A DNA stretch of 64,000 bases from Listeria monocytogenes (GTDB lineage: Bacteria; Bacillota; Bacilli; Lactobacillales; Listeriaceae): assembly GCF_013282665.1 (NCBI RefSeq), contig NZ_CP054041.1, positions 940,501-1,004,500 on the forward strand, given 5' to 3'. Every line of letters begins with the position of its first letter. The first letter of the stretch is position 1. Positions 1 through 11,988 of this stretch are shown one piece after another. Made by a program: the position numbers and the translations under genes. Below the pieces are notes generated by a model. It was not told the DNA's origin. It searched no databases and saw only the letters and a program-made list of their open reading frames with translations.

Positions 1-183
<183 letters not shown>

Positions 184-230
184 TTATTACGCGCTAGCTC
201 CTGCTAGGAATTCCTAACAAGAACTGCGTG

Positions 231-1526
231 TTATTTGATAAATCCCCGATAGTTCCTTTTTACAAGTTGTCCTTCGAGTTGTTTCGTAGTATCTAATGCT
301 ACCCCGATAACAATTAGTAGGCTTGTACCACCAACGGCAAGTGACTGCGGTAAACTAAACACAGTAGTACCGATAGTTGGAAGTATAGCAACCGCTGAAA
401 GGAAAATTGCACCAACAAATGTTAGACGGTAAAGTACCGATGTAAGATAAGCTTGTGTTTCCCGACCAGGACGTTTACTAGGAATATACCCACCTTGCTT
501 TTTCAAGTTGTCTGCAACTTTCTCAGGGTTCACTTGAATGAAAGCATAGAAATAAGTGAAAGCAACAATTAGTGCAACATATAAAATCATACCAATTGGT
601 TTTGTGTAATCAAACACGTCTTTCAATACTTTTACAACATCGTTACTTTGATCAAAGAAAGTAAGGATAGTTTGTGGTGTAATAATAAATGCACTTGCAA
701 AGATAACTGGGATAACTCCGGCAGAGTTAAGTTTTAACGGCAAGTGCGTTGCTTGCGCGCCCGATTGTTTTGCTCCTGCTACACGTTTAGAGTATTGAAT
801 TGGAATTTTACGTAGTGCTTGTTGGAAGAAGATTACAGCTACAACAATAGCTAAAATCGCAACCCCTACACCAACTAATGTCAGAACGTGTAGGAAAAGT
901 TGATCACCAGCGTTTTCAATTTGCGATACATATAATTGACGTACTCCATCAGGAATACGAGCAACGATACCTGCAAAGATAATGATGGAAACACCATTAC
1001 CAACACCTTTAACAGTGATCTGCTCACCTAGCCACATTAAGAACATTGTACCGGTAGTCAATACAATAGCGATAATTGCATATCTACCAATGGAAGGTTC
1101 AATTACTAGACCAGCTGCAGACATGCGGTTAAATCCGTATGCCATACCGAAAGCTTCAATCAAACCAAGTCCGATTGTCATGTATCTAGTAAGTTGATTG
1201 AGTTTTTTACGACCCATTTCCCCTTGCTTAGACCACTCAGTCAATTTAGGAACAACGTCCATTTGAAGTAACTGAACAATAATGGAAGATGTAATGTAAG
1301 GCATTACACCCATGGCAAAAATTGAGAAGTTTTTTAAAGCCCCACCATTAAATGTATTTAAGAACCCCAAAATACCGCCATCCATACTAGATTGTAAAGC
1401 TGCTGCGTTAACTCCCGGTACTGGCACGAATGTACCAATACGGAAAATAACTAGCATTGCTAATGTGAATAGTATTTTTTTACGGATGTCTGCTACTTTG
1501 AAGAAGTTAACTAACGTTTGAAACAT
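231..1526 (-). CDS. secY: Preprotein translocase subunit SecY
   Basis: SecY is the channel-forming subunit of the Sec translocon in the cytoplasmic membrane. The 431-residue length and about ten hydrophobic segments fit the family. The N-terminus [17 protein letters not shown] and the plug/TM2 region around residues 50-85 are typical. The ATG overlaps the rplO stop codon (TAATG arrangement), so translation is probably coupled. It is the penultimate visible gene of the S10-spc cluster. Confidence 0.97.
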   Translation of the reverse strand: MFQTLVNFFKVADIRKKILFTLAMLVIFRIGTFVPVPGVNAAALQSSMDGGILGFLNTFNGGALKNFSIFAMGVMPYITSSIIVQLLQMDVVPKLTEWSKQGEMGRKKLNQLTRYMTIGLGLIEAFGMAYGFNRMSAAGLVIEPSIGRYAIIAIVLTTGTMFLMWLGEQITVKGVGNGVSIIIFAGIVARIPDGVRQLYVSQIENAGDQLFLHVLTLVGVGVAILAIVVAVIFFQQALRKIPIQYSKRVAGAKQSGAQATHLPLKLNSAGVIPVIFASAFIITPQTILTFFDQSNDVVKVLKDVFDYTKPIGMILYVALIVAFTYFYAFIQVNPEKVADNLKKQGGYIPSKRPGRETQAYLTSVLYRLTFVGAIFLSAVAILPTIGTTVFSLPQSLAVGGTSLLIVIGVALDTTKQLEGQLVKRNYRGFIK

Positions 1527-1966
1527 TAGATCACCTCAGTTTTTCCGCCAGCTGCTTCAATTGCTTCTTTGGCAGCTGCAGAGAATTTGTTCGCTTTCAC
1601 AGTAAGTTTTTTCTCGATATTTCCATTAGATAAAATCTTGATTCCGGATTTTTCGTTACGAATAATTCCAGTTTCAACTAAAAGTTCTGGCGTTACTTCT
1701 GTACCATCTTCAAAGCGGTTTAAAACATCTAAGTTCACGATAGCAAATTCTTTACGGTTGATATTTGTGAATCCACGTTTTGGAATACGACGGAAAAGTG
1801 GAAGTTGTCCACCTTCAAAACCTAAACGTACGCCACCACCAGAACGAGCTTTTTGTCCTTTATGACCGCGTCCTGAAGTTTTGCCGTTACCAGAGCCTGT
1901 TCCACGACCAACACGATTACGTTCTTTACGAGAACCTTCTGAAGGCTTAAGTTCATGTAGTTTCAT
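1526..1966 (-). CDS. rplO: 50S ribosomal protein L15
   Basis: L15 is a large-subunit protein; 146 residues is normal. The Gly/Arg-rich N-terminal tail ([21 protein letters not shown]) is diagnostic. The start at 1966 was chosen over an in-frame codon three residues upstream because an AGGAGG element lies about 8 nt before it. It overlaps the secY start by one base. Confidence 0.97.
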   Translation of the reverse strand: MKLHELKPSEGSRKERNRVGRGTGSGNGKTSGRGHKGQKARSGGGVRLGFEGGQLPLFRRIPKRGFTNINRKEFAIVNLDVLNRFEDGTEVTPELLVETGIIRNEKSGIKILSNGNIEKKLTVKANKFSAAAKEAIEAAGGKTEVI

Positions 1967-2021
1967 GTCAAGCACCTCCTCCTATTTAACAAATTCTATC
2001 AATTGCATAATAATTTTAAGC

Positions 2022-2201
2022 TTAAACTTCTTTGACGTCCACTAAATGACTTACTTTAGTGATCATCCCACGAATTGCAGGATTATCTTCTTTAACCACT
2101 ACAGAATTTGTTTTACCAAGACCTAATGCTTGAACAGTTTTGCGTTGTGGTTGAGGGCGTCCGATTAAGCTACGTTTTAGAGTAATTTCTAACTTCGCCA
2201 T
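2022..2201 (-). CDS. rpmD: 50S ribosomal protein L30
   Basis: This short gene of 59 codons reads [20 protein letters not shown] at its N-terminus and ends [10 protein letters not shown], a typical bacterial L30. It fills the gap between rpsE and rplO, the standard spc position, and has an AGGGA-type ribosome binding site just upstream of 2201. Confidence 0.96.
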
Positions 2202-2217
2202 AATGATAATTCCCTCC

Positions 2218-2721
2218 TTATCCTAACAATTCTTCTACTGTTTTGCCACGAAGTTTCGCAACATCTTCAGCGTTTTTCAGTTGTTTAATTCCGTCGATTG
2301 TAGCACGTACCATGTTAATTGGTGTATTAGATCCAAGCGATTTGGAAGATACATCAGCAACACCGGCAAGTTCTAGGACCGCACGAACGGGACCACCAGC
2401 AGTTACACCAGAACCGGCACTAGCTGGTTTAAGAAGAATTTCTCCGCCACCAAAATGTCCGACTACAGTGTGTGGAATAGTTGTGTCTACAGTTGGTACA
2501 AGCACCATGTTCTTTTTAGCATCCTCAACAGCTTTACGGATAGCATCTGGAACTTCTTGTGCTTTACCAGTACCGAAACCAACATGACCATTTTTGTCTC
2601 CAACAACAACAAGTGCTGTGAAACGGAAACGACGTCCACCTTTAACTACTTTAGCAACACGGTTGATTGTAACAACGCGTTCTTCTAAATCTAATTTGTT
2701 TCCATCAATTTGCTCAGGCAT
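2218..2721 (-). CDS. rpsE: 30S ribosomal protein S5
   Basis: S5 is a small-subunit protein involved in decoding accuracy. The 167-residue product has the N-terminal double-stranded RNA-binding-like domain ([17 protein letters not shown], about residues 16-32) and the C-terminal domain ([19 protein letters not shown], about 102-120). The segment in which spectinomycin-resistance changes usually occur, VVKGGRRF, looks wild type. It sits between rplR and rpmD. Confidence 0.97.
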
Positions 2722-2742
2722 GTAATATGTCCCTCCTTCTTA

Positions 2743-3102
2743 TTAAAATTCTAGTCCATTTTCGCGAGCTGCTTCAGCAAGAGCTTTCACGCGGCCATGA
2801 TATAAGTATCCTCCACGGTCAAAAGTGACAGAAGTAATACCTTTTTCGGAAGCACGTTTAGCAACTAGTTCGCCAACTTTGCTTGCTGCATCAACTTTGG
2901 ATTCAGCAGAACCGAAATCTTTATCTAAATTAGACGCACTTGCAAGTGTCACACCATTTACATCATCAATAATTTGAGCATAAATGTTTTTGTTTGAACG
3001 GAATACGTTTAAACGTGGACGACTTTCAGTTCCAGAAATCTTAGAACGAACACGAGCATGTCTTTTTTTACGTACTTTATTTTTGTCGATTTTGGTAATC
3101 AC
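2743..3102 (-). CDS. rplR: 50S ribosomal protein L18
   Basis: L18 binds 5S rRNA together with L5. The basic N-terminus ([19 protein letters not shown]) and a C-terminus ending RENGLEF are typical. A GTG start at 3102 (119 residues) was chosen because GAGGTGA lies about 6 nt upstream. An upstream in-frame ATG at 3123 would add seven residues that are not normal for the family. Confidence 0.95.
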
Positions 3103-3141
3103 ACGACTCACCTCTTCTCTCATTTGCCTAATTAAGCGGCA

Positions 3142-3678
3142 TTATTTACCAGTTTTACCTTCTTTACGGCGTACATGTTCGCCTTCGTAACGAATACCTT
3201 TACCTTTATATGGCTCTGGTGGACGTACGGCACGAATGTTTGCAGCTAACTCGCCAACGTGTTCTTTGTTGTATCCTTTAACAATCACTTGTGTGTTTGC
3301 AGGAACTTCAATATCTACGCCTTTAGGAGCAACAAACTCTACTGGATGAGAGTACCCTACGTTAAGAACAAGCTTGTCGCCTTGTTTTTGCGCACGGTAA
3401 CCAACACCGATAAGTTCTAATTTCTTTTCATAACCCTCGGAAACTCCGACAACCATGTTATTAAGAATAGCACGAGTTGTACCATGAAGTGCACGGTGGT
3501 TTTTATTATCAGTCGGGCGAGAAACGTTAATTTCATTGCCTTCGATTTTAATAGTAATTTCTGGGTTGAACTCTTTTACAAGTTCACCTTTAGGACCTTT
3601 AACTGTTGCTGTTGATCCATTAAGTGTAACTGTTACACCTGCAGGAATCACAATAGTTTTTTTACCTATACGGGACAT
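3142..3678 (-). CDS. rplF: 50S ribosomal protein L6
   Basis: L6 is a two-domain protein near the factor-binding site of the large subunit. The 178-residue length is standard. MSRIGKKTI at the N-terminus and the [16 protein letters not shown] motif near the C-terminus are diagnostic. It lies between rpsH and rplR in spc order. Confidence 0.97.
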   Translation of the reverse strand: MSRIGKKTIVIPAGVTVTLNGSTATVKGPKGELVKEFNPEITIKIEGNEINVSRPTDNKNHRALHGTTRAILNNMVVGVSEGYEKKLELIGVGYRAQKQGDKLVLNVGYSHPVEFVAPKGVDIEVPANTQVIVKGYNKEHVGELAANIRAVRPPEPYKGKGIRYEGEHVRRKEGKTGK

Positions 3679-3708
3679 TTATTGCACCTCCTTATGGTTT
3701 ACTTTTTC

Positions 3709-4107
3709 TTACCAAACGTATGCTAGTACTTCTCCGCCGACTTGTTTAGCACGGGCTTCTTTGTCGGTTAAAACGCCTTGGGAAGTAGACACGATTGCGA
3801 TACCTAGACCGTTAAGTACTTTAGGCACCTCAGTTGATTTTGCATATACACGTAAACCTGGCTTACTGATACGTTTCAAACCAGTGATTACACGTTCGCC
3901 AGTCGCTCCATATTTTAAGAAAACACGGATTGTTCCAGCATTGTCATCTTCAATATATTCAACGTCACGGATAAAACCTTCACGCTTCAATATTTCAGCA
4001 ATTTCTTTTTTGATTTTGGATGCAGGCAGTTCTAATTTATCATGTTTAACCATGTTTGCATTACGAATGCGAGTTAGAAAATCTGCAATTGGATCTGTCA
4101 TCACCAT
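3709..4107 (-). CDS. rpsH: 30S ribosomal protein S8
   Basis: S8 is a primary 16S rRNA-binding protein. The 132-residue product contains [14 protein letters not shown] near the N-terminus and the conserved C-terminal [14 protein letters not shown] motif. In several bacteria S8 represses the spc operon; no specific site for that was identified here. Confidence 0.97.
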   Translation of the reverse strand: MVMTDPIADFLTRIRNANMVKHDKLELPASKIKKEIAEILKREGFIRDVEYIEDDNAGTIRVFLKYGATGERVITGLKRISKPGLRVYAKSTEVPKVLNGLGIAIVSTSQGVLTDKEARAKQVGGEVLAYVW

Positions 4108-4137
4108 GTATAATACCCTCCTTCCTTAAACTCTTTC

Positions 4138-4335
<198 letters not shown>

Positions 4336-4353
4336 CTACTAAATTAGTTTTGA

Positions 4354-4893
4354 TTACTTTTGAAATGGCATCCCTAGTTGAGTTAGTAACTCATGAGATT
4401 CTTCATCACTTTTGGCAGTTGTAACAATTACTACGTCCATACCGCGTACTTTTGATACTTGATCGTAATCAATTTCAGGGAAAATAAGTTGCTCTCTAAC
4501 ACCCAACGTATAGTTACCACGACCATCGAAAGCTTTTTTCGATACGCCACGGAAATCACGAACACGTGGAAGTGAAACAGTAACTAATTTATCTAAGAAA
4601 TCATACATGCGTTCACCACGCAATGTTACTTTAGCACCGATTGGCATTCCTTCACGAAGACGGAAACCAGCGATAGAATTTTTTGCTTTTGTGATAACAG
4701 GTTTTTGACCAGTGATAAGAGCTAACTCCTCCACTGCACTGTCTAACACTTTCGCATTTGCTGTAGCGTCACCAACACCAGTGTTGATTACGATTTTATC
4801 TATTTTTGGAACCTCCATTACGGAGTCATAATTGAATTTGCTCATTAAAGCAGGAACAATTTCCTTAAGATATTGATCTTTAAGGCGATTCAT
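4354..4893 (-). CDS. rplE: 50S ribosomal protein L5
   Basis: L5 is part of the 5S rRNP and contacts the P-site tRNA. The 179-residue length is standard. [17 protein letters not shown] and the [16 protein letters not shown]-terminal region are family hallmarks. It lies between rplX and rpsN. Confidence 0.97.
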   Translation of the reverse strand: MNRLKDQYLKEIVPALMSKFNYDSVMEVPKIDKIVINTGVGDATANAKVLDSAVEELALITGQKPVITKAKNSIAGFRLREGMPIGAKVTLRGERMYDFLDKLVTVSLPRVRDFRGVSKKAFDGRGNYTLGVREQLIFPEIDYDQVSKVRGMDVVIVTTAKSDEESHELLTQLGMPFQK

Positions 4894-4919
4894 GTAATAT
4901 TCCCTCCTTCCTACGACTA

Positions 4920-5231
4920 TTATTTATCTATTACTTCACCGGATTTTTTTGCTACGCGTACTTTTTTGTCGCCTTTAACTTCGTATCCTACACGGGTAGG
5001 TTCGCCTGTTTTAGGGTCAATTAGCATTACGTTTGAAACGTGAATTGGTGCTTCAACATTCAAGATTCCGCCTTGCGGGTTGACGTTGGAAGGTTTTGTA
5101 TGTTTTTTAACCATATTGATTCCTTCGATAAGTACGCGATCCTTTTTCGGAAATGCTGCGAGCACTTTGCCGGATTTGCCTTTATCTTTACCAGTAATAA
5201 CTTTTACTTTATCACCTTTTTTGACATGCAT
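4920..5231 (-). CDS. rplX: 50S ribosomal protein L24
   Basis: L24 is an assembly-initiating large-subunit protein with an N-terminal KOW motif ([19 protein letters not shown], residues 5-23). The 103-residue length is typical. An AGGAGGTGC element lies just upstream of the ATG at 5231. Confidence 0.97.
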
Positions 5232-5268
5232 TGGTATAGCACCTCCTTGATTTCTTGGAACTTATTTT

Positions 5269-5691
<423 letters not shown>

Positions 5692-5716
5692 TCACAATCT
5701 ATTTTTAACTTTTGAT

Positions 5717-5980
5717 TTAGATAATTACTGCTTCTTCTACAACTTCTAGTAAACGGAAATGTTTAGTTGCAGACAATGGACGAGTTTCGGAAATACGAAC
5801 TACATCGCCAGTTTTTGCAATGTTATTTTCATCATGCGCTTTGAATTTTTTAGAATACTTCACGCGTTTACCGTACAAACCATGTTTCTTGTACGTTTCA
5901 ACAACCACGGTAATTGTTTTATCCATTTTATCGGATACAACACGACCAGTATAAACTTTACGTTGGTTACGGTCAGCCAT
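5717..5980 (-). CDS. rpsQ: 30S ribosomal protein S17
   Basis: S17 is a primary 16S rRNA-binding OB-fold protein. The 87-residue product has the family signature [16 protein letters not shown] at about residues 13-28 and the [18 protein letters not shown] segment near 60-77. It lies between rpmC and rplN. Confidence 0.97.
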
Positions 5981-6007
5981 GTATTAAAACCTCCTTACGA
6001 TTCTTTT

Positions 6008-6199
6008 TTAAGCAAGTTCTCTTTCTCGAACGATTGTTTTCATACGGGCAATTGCTTTACGAACCTCACGAATACGTGCGGTGTTTTCTAATTGACCAGT
6101 AGCTAATTGAAAGCGCAGGTTGAAGAGCTCTTCTTTCAAAGCTTTTTCTTGATCTTGGATTTCGGTAGTGGATAAATCACGGATATCATTAGCTTTCAT
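6008..6199 (-). CDS. rpmC: 50S ribosomal protein L29
   Basis: L29 is a small two-helix protein near the exit tunnel. The start [11 protein letters not shown] at 6199 gives 63 residues, the usual size; an in-frame extension to 6223 would add eight residues lying inside rplP. It overlaps the end of rplP by 11 bp, suggesting translational coupling. Confidence 0.95.
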
Positions 6200-6623
6200 T
6201 TGCTTCACCACCAATTTCTTCACGTTTAACGATCTTAGTTTTGACCGGCAGTTTGTGTGCTGCTAGACGTAATGCTTCACGCGCTACATCTTCAGGAACA
6301 CCTGCGATTTCAAACATAATTTTGCCACGTTTGACTGGGCTTACCCAACCTTCCGGAGCACCTTTACCTTTACCCATCCGAACCCCGATTGGTTTAGAAG
6401 TGTAAGATTTATGAGGGAAAATTTTAATCCAAACTTTACCGCCACGTTTCATGTAACGAGTCATTGCGATACGAGCTGCTTCGATTTGACGGTTTGTAAT
6501 CCAAGAAGCTTCAACTGCTTGAAGACCGTATTCACCAAATGCAACTTCAGTTCCGCCTTTCGCGCGTCCACGCATGTTTCCGCGGAATTCACGACGGTAT
6601 TTTACACGTTTAGGAACTAACAT
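6189..6623 (-). CDS. rplP: 50S ribosomal protein L16
   Basis: L16 organises the tRNA-binding region of the large subunit. The 144-residue product starts [15 protein letters not shown] and contains [18 protein letters not shown] (about residues 20-37) and [13 protein letters not shown]. It sits between rpsC and rpmC. Confidence 0.97.
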
Positions 6624-6625
6624 TA

Positions 6626-7282
6626 TTATTTTCCTCCTTCCACATTGTTTTTCTTCGTAGGAAGGACTTCACCGCGGTAGATCCAGACTTTAACGCCTAG
6701 TTTACCATAAGTTGTGTCAGCTTCTTCCCATGCGTAGTCGATGTCGGCACGCAATGTATGAAGAGGTACTGTTCCTTCGCTATAGTGTTCAGCACGAGCG
6801 ATATCCGCTCCGCCAAGACGACCAGATACTTGAGTTTTGATACCTTTTGCTCCAGCACGCATAGTACGTTGGATAGCTTGTTTTTGCGCACGACGGAAAG
6901 ATACACGACCTTCCAATTGACGAGCGATATTTTCAGCAACCAATTTTGCGTCTAGGTCAGCACGTTTGATTTCTACGATGTTGATATGAACACGTTTTTG
7001 AGTAAGTTCGTTTAAGTTTTTGCGTAATGCTTCAACTTCAGAACCACCTTTACCGATAACCATACCAGGTTTTGCAGTATGAATAGTGATATTCACACGG
7101 TTAGCTGCACGTTCGATTTCTACACGAGAAACAGAAGCGTCAGATAGACGTTTTGCAACGTAATCACGGATGCGTAAATCTTCATGTAAGAAGTCCGCAT
7201 AATCTTTTTCCGCGTACCATTTGGAGTCCCAATCACGGATGACACCGATACGCATACCTATTGGATGTACTTTTTGACCCAC
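6626..7282 (-). CDS. rpsC: 30S ribosomal protein S3
   Basis: S3 lines the mRNA entry channel. The 218-residue product has [14 protein letters not shown] at its N-terminus, a KH type-2 domain with [15 protein letters not shown] near residues 73-87, and the C-terminal S3 domain with [16 protein letters not shown]. It is followed two bases later by rplP. Confidence 0.97.
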
Positions 7283-7285
7283 GAA

Positions 7286-7642
7286 TTATCCCTCCTTCAC
7301 TTCAGATACCACAACTGTAATGTGGCTAGTACGTTTGTTGATTGCACTTGCACGACCTTGTGCACGTGGACGGAAACGTTTAAGTGTTGGACCTTCGTCA
7401 ACAAATGCTTCCTCTACTACAAGGTTGTTAATGTCTAAATCATAGTTATGCTCTGCGTTAGCAATAGCAGATTTTAATACTTTTTCAATAATTGGGGAAG
7501 CTGATCTTGGAGTATACTTCAAGATTGCAATTGCTTCGCCAACTTGCTTGCCTCGAATTAAATCAATGACGATTCTAGCTTTGCGAGGAGCAATACGAAC
7601 CGTTTTGGCAACGGCTTTTGCGCTTGTAACTTCACTTGCCAT
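7286..7642 (-). CDS. rplV: 50S ribosomal protein L22
   Basis: L22 extends a beta hairpin into the exit tunnel. The 118-residue product includes [18 protein letters not shown] and the hairpin-tip region [19 protein letters not shown] near residues 88-106. That is where macrolide-resistance insertions usually occur; no insertion is visible. Confidence 0.97.
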
Positions 7643-7662
7643 TAGGATATCCTCCTCTCAAA

Positions 7663-7941
7663 TTAGCGTTTAGTTTTTTTATCGTCGCCCGCATGACCGC
7701 GGTACGTACGAGTTGGTGCGAATTCGCCCAGTTTGTGTCCTACCATATCTTCTTGAACATAAACAGGAACGTGTTTACGTCCATCATATACTGCGATTGT
7801 TTGTCCAACAAAAGTTGGGAAAATCGTGGAGCGACGAGACCAAGTTTTAATTACTTGTTTCTTTTCGCTTTCTGCTGCTGCTTCCACTTTCTTCATCAAG
7901 TGGTCATCAACAAAAGGTCCTTTTTTCAAACTACGACCCAT
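7663..7941 (-). CDS. rpsS: 30S ribosomal protein S19
   Basis: S19 binds the 16S rRNA head with S13. The 92-residue form starting [15 protein letters not shown] at 7941 is the family norm; an in-frame extension to 7983 has no supporting motif. GGGAGGTTCCGTC precedes the ATG. The [18 protein letters not shown] signature is at about residues 66-83. Confidence 0.96.
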   Translation of the reverse strand: MGRSLKKGPFVDDHLMKKVEAAAESEKKQVIKTWSRRSTIFPTFVGQTIAVYDGRKHVPVYVQEDMVGHKLGEFAPTRTYRGHAGDDKKTKR

Positions 7942-8028
7942 GACGGAACCTCCCTTCGCATAGTCAGGAAGCTGAGAACGCATGTCCCCGCTATCCTGCT
8001 ACCAATTTTATTCAATCTATTGATCCGA

Positions 8029-8862
8029 TTATTTTTTCTTACGACGACGTACGATAAATTTATCGGAGTTGTTGTTTTTCTTACGTGTTTTGTATCCAAG
8101 AGTTGGTTTACCCCATGGAGACATTGGCGATTTACGGCCGATTGGAGCTTTACCTTCACCACCACCGTGTGGGTGATCGTTCGGGTTCATTACAGATCCA
8201 CGAACAGTTGGGCGTTTACCCATCCAACGTGAACGACCTGCTTTACCAATGTTGATGAGTTCGTGTTGTTCGTTACCAACTTGACCGATTGTAGCACGAC
8301 AAGTAGCAAGAATCATGCGAACTTCACCGGAGTTTAAGCGGATTAATACGTATTTACCTTCTTTACCAAGTACTTGAGCACTTGTTCCAGCAGAACGTAC
8401 TAATTGTCCACCTTTACCAGGTTTCATTTCGATATTGTGGATAACAGTACCCACTGGAATATCTTTTAATTCTAGTGCATTACCGATTTTGATATCAGCT
8501 TCTGCTCCTGAATAAATTGTTTGACCTACTTCAAGGCCTTTTGCTGCGATGATGTAGCGTTTTTCTCCATCAGCATAGTTGATTAGAGCAATATTAGCAG
8601 AACGGTTTGGATCGTACTCGATCGTTGCAACGCGTCCAGGAATACCATCTTTGTTACGTTTGAAATCAATCACGCGGTATTGGCGTTTATGGCCACCGCC
8701 GTGATGACGAACAGTTAACTTACCTTGGTTATTGCGTCCGGCTTTCTTTTTAAGAGGACGTAGTAAAGATTTTTCTGGAGTACTTGTAGTAATCTCAGCG
8801 AAATCAGAACTAGTCATGTGCCGGCGCCCGTTAGTGGTAGGTTTATACTTTTTGATCGCCAT
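8029..8862 (-). CDS. rplB: 50S ribosomal protein L2
   Basis: L2 is a conserved large-subunit protein needed for subunit association and peptidyl transfer. The 277-residue product contains [12 protein letters not shown] at about residues 53-64 and the C-terminal [16 protein letters not shown] motif with the conserved His. It lies between rplW and rpsS. Confidence 0.98.
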   Translation of the reverse strand: MAIKKYKPTTNGRRHMTSSDFAEITTSTPEKSLLRPLKKKAGRNNQGKLTVRHHGGGHKRQYRVIDFKRNKDGIPGRVATIEYDPNRSANIALINYADGEKRYIIAAKGLEVGQTIYSGAEADIKIGNALELKDIPVGTVIHNIEMKPGKGGQLVRSAGTSAQVLGKEGKYVLIRLNSGEVRMILATCRATIGQVGNEQHELINIGKAGRSRWMGKRPTVRGSVMNPNDHPHGGGEGKAPIGRKSPMSPWGKPTLGYKTRKKNNNSDKFIVRRRKKK

Positions 8863-8902
8863 TGTTTCCCCTCCTCGTTAGATTTATTTAAAGTTAGTCG
8901 AA

Positions 8903-9187
8903 TTATACTTCAAAGAATTGAATTTCTTTGCTGTCAGCTGTAACAGTAACAATCGCTTTACGGCGTTTGTTAGTGTAACCTGCATAACGGCCCATACGTT
9001 TAAGTTTGCCTTTGTAATTCATTACGTTTACTTTAGCAACTTTTACGTCGAAAATTTCTTCAATTGCGTATTTTACTTGCGTTTTAGTTGCGCGAGTATC
9101 TACTTCAAATGTATATTTCTTATCGTCGAGAATGCTTGTAGATTCTTCAGTTACAACTGGGCGCTTAATGATGTCGCGTGCATCCAT
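8903..9187 (-). CDS. rplW: 50S ribosomal protein L23
   Basis: L23 sits at the tunnel exit and is the docking point for trigger factor and SRP. The 94-residue product has [13 protein letters not shown] near its N-terminus. Its start overlaps the final base of rplD, so translation is likely coupled. Confidence 0.97.
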   Translation of the reverse strand: MDARDIIKRPVVTEESTSILDDKKYTFEVDTRATKTQVKYAIEEIFDVKVAKVNVMNYKGKLKRMGRYAGYTNKRRKAIVTVTADSKEIQFFEV

Positions 9188-9810
9188 TATGCGAGCACCT
9201 CCTCTACTTTTTCGACAGCTGCTTTAGTGATAATTAATTTATCATGTTTAGCAACTTCTAGTACTGAGATACTTTCAGCTGGAATAACTGTAATGCCTTG
9301 TAAGTTGCGTGCAGATAATTCTACATTTTCACTTTCACCAGCAACTACGATTAGTGCCTTAGTATCTACAGAGATATTTTTAAGAAAAGCCGCAAATTCT
9401 TTTGTTTTAGGTGCATCGAAAGTCAAACCTTCAAGTACAACTAATTTTTCTTCATTTACTTTAGAAGAAAGAATTGATTTAATCGCTAAACGACGAACTT
9501 TCTTAGGTAATTTGTAAGCATATGAACGAGGTGTTGGGCCGAATACGACACCACCGCCGCGCCATTGTGGGGAACGGATTGAACCTTGACGGGCACGACC
9601 TGTACCTTTTTGACGCCATGGTTTACGTCCGCCACCACGTACTTCTGAACGATTTTTTACTTTGTGAGTCCCTTGACGTAGGGATGCACGTTGGCTCAAA
9701 ATCACATCAACAACAACTTTTTCATTTGGTTCAATACCGAAAACAGTGTCGTTTAAAGTAATTTCGCCAGCGTTTGTTCCATCTTGTTTAAGTAAGCTTA
9801 ATTTTGGCAT
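9187..9810 (-). CDS. rplD: 50S ribosomal protein L4
   Basis: L4 has a globular domain and a long tunnel-lining loop. The loop region [17 protein letters not shown] is visible at about residues 61-77 and looks wild type. In E. coli L4 autoregulates the S10 operon; whether it binds the leader at 10809-10988 here is unknown. Confidence 0.97.
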   Translation of the reverse strand: MPKLSLLKQDGTNAGEITLNDTVFGIEPNEKVVVDVILSQRASLRQGTHKVKNRSEVRGGGRKPWRQKGTGRARQGSIRSPQWRGGGVVFGPTPRSYAYKLPKKVRRLAIKSILSSKVNEEKLVVLEGLTFDAPKTKEFAAFLKNISVDTKALIVVAGESENVELSARNLQGITVIPAESISVLEVAKHDKLIITKAAVEKVEEVLA

Positions 9811-9835
9811 TCGTTAGTCCTCCTTTCCAAATGAA

Positions 9836-10465
9836 TTATTTTGCTTTAGTAGCAGTTTTAATTTGAACTAATGCTTTTTTAGCGCCTGGAACGTTACCTT
9901 TTACTAAAAGAACGTTCTTTTCAACGTCTACTTTAACGATTTCTAGGTTTTGGATAGTGATTTGTTCTCCACCCATACGACCTGGAAGTAGTTTATTTTT
10001 GAAAACACGGTTAGGTGCTACTGGACCCATTGAACCTGGGCGACGATGGTAACGGGAACCGTGGGCCATAGGGCCGCGTGATTGTCCGTGGCGTTTAATA
10101 ACACCTTGGAATCCTTTACCTTTCGATACGCCTGTCGCGTCGATGATGTCACCTTCTGCGAATACGTCTACTTTTACTTCTGCACCAATCTCATACTCGT
10201 CTAAGTTTACATCGCGGAATTCGCGAATGAAGCGCTTAGGAGTAGTATTGGCTTTTGCTACATGACCTTGTTCGGGTTTGTTTGACAAAATTGCTCTCTT
10301 ATCTTCGAAACCGATTTGTACAGCTTCATAGCCGTCAGTTTCAACAGTTTTCTTTTGAAGTACCACGTTTTGTGCTGCTTCGATTACTGTCACTGGAATA
10401 AGTTCGCCGTTTTCAGTGAAAACTTGTGTCATCCCTACTTTTCTACCTAAGATTCCTTTGGTCAT
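9836..10465 (-). CDS. rplC: 50S ribosomal protein L3
   Basis: L3 is an early-assembly large-subunit protein close to the peptidyl transferase centre. The 209-residue product starts [14 protein letters not shown] and contains [20 protein letters not shown] and the [15 protein letters not shown] loop at about residues 132-146. It follows rpsJ directly. Confidence 0.97.
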   Translation of the reverse strand: MTKGILGRKVGMTQVFTENGELIPVTVIEAAQNVVLQKKTVETDGYEAVQIGFEDKRAILSNKPEQGHVAKANTTPKRFIREFRDVNLDEYEIGAEVKVDVFAEGDIIDATGVSKGKGFQGVIKRHGQSRGPMAHGSRYHRRPGSMGPVAPNRVFKNKLLPGRMGGEQITIQNLEIVKVDVEKNVLLVKGNVPGAKKALVQIKTATKAK

Positions 10466-10499
10466 GAGTCACACCTCCTGTTAATTTAATATATTCTTA

Positions 10500-10988
<489 letters not shown>

Positions 10989-10994
10989 TTATCT

Positions 10995-11023
10995 ATTATA
11001 CACGGGTTAGAGGTAGTAATCAA
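10995..11023 (-). promoter_or_regulatory. Sigma-A promoter of the S10 operon
   Basis: Reading the minus strand, TTGATT (11018-11023) and a perfect TATAAT (10995-11000) are separated by exactly 17 bp. Transcription should start near 10988. This is the only strong promoter seen upstream of the cluster. Confidence 0.85.
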
Positions 11024-11131
11024 CCGCTTTTTGAAAAAAGTTTTAAGTTATTTTCATAGAAACTATTATATAGAAGATTCTCGGTTTTAGTTCAGCTCCA
11101 AACTGCCTGACAGAGCCATTCTACTTATTCT

Positions 11132-11172
11132 ATCCAAAAGAAAAAACATCCGTTAATATCGAATGTTTTTAA
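11132..11172 (-). terminator. Rho-independent terminator after fmnA
   Basis: On the minus strand an 11-bp stem with one G-U pair (AAAAACATTCG / CGGATGTTTTT) and a 7-nt loop is followed by a T-rich tail. The stem includes the fmnA stop codon. It separates the EET genes from the S10 promoter downstream. Confidence 0.7.
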
Positions 11173-11969
11173 GAAGTTCTTAGTATTACAAGTCCCGCAG
11201 TTAAAAGTATCATTATACATGCAGCAATTAGATCCCCGAAATGCCAATGCAGTATTCGGAATCGTGTGCGACCTTCGCCACCTTGATAACCTCGTGCTTC
11301 CATTGCATCCGCTAATTCTTCCGCGCGGTTAAATGAACTAACAAATAGCGGAATAAAAATTGGGACAACTACTTTCATTTGTTCGAAAAGATTGCCTTCA
11401 CCAAAATCCACTCCACGAGCTCGCTGCGCTTTCATGATTTTATCTGTTTCTCCCATGAGCGTTGGAATAAAACGAAGCGCCACCGAAATCATTAACGCAA
11501 TGTCGTTCACCGGCACTTTGAGTACTGCAAACGGACGAAGGATGTAAGCAATTGCGTCTGTCAGGTTCATAGGCGTCGTTGTGAGCGTGATAACGGTCGA
11601 CATAATGATAATTAAGACAAAGCGCAAAAATACAAATACACCGTTTAAAAGCCCAAATGAAGAGATTGTAAACGGACCCCAATCAAAATAAATCGTTCCA
11701 CCACTTGCGAAGAGTATTTGCATTACTACTGTAAATAAAATTAGCCAAATAAGGGGTTTTACACCTTTTATAAACACCTTTAACTTGATGCCTGTCATTT
11801 GAACGACCATGAGTGTGAACAAAACCATCAATGCGTATGTCCACCAGTTATTCGCTAAAAATAAAATACCGATATAATAAAAACCTGCTAAAAGTTTCGT
11901 TCGCGCATCCAGACCATGAATCAAGGACTCCCCTGGAACAAAACGACCTAATATTAGTTTTTCTATCAT
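11169..11969 (-). CDS. fmnA: ECF transporter T-component-like membrane protein, EET flavin export
   Basis: The 266-residue integral membrane protein has about five to six hydrophobic segments. It also has the two Ala-Arg-Gly motifs of ECF-transporter T subunits (AQRARGVDF near residue 173 and MEARGYQ near 222), which couple to the ATPases. A general EcfT normally sits beside ecfA genes; here it sits in the EET locus. Published work on Listeria EET assigns this position to FmnA, which works with a RibU-type substrate protein to move flavins outward for FmnB. That function is recalled, not derived from this sequence. The flavin specificity cannot be read from the T component alone. It is the last gene of the leftward EET operon, 19 bp after dmkA. 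Confidence 0.88.
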   Translation of the reverse strand: MIEKLILGRFVPGESLIHGLDARTKLLAGFYYIGILFLANNWWTYALMVLFTLMVVQMTGIKLKVFIKGVKPLIWLILFTVVMQILFASGGTIYFDWGPFTISSFGLLNGVFVFLRFVLIIIMSTVITLTTTPMNLTDAIAYILRPFAVLKVPVNDIALMISVALRFIPTLMGETDKIMKAQRARGVDFGEGNLFEQMKVVVPIFIPLFVSSFNRAEELADAMEARGYQGGEGRTRFRILHWHFGDLIAACIMILLTAGLVILRTS

Positions 11970-11988
11970 TCAAAGAAGCCCCCTTTTC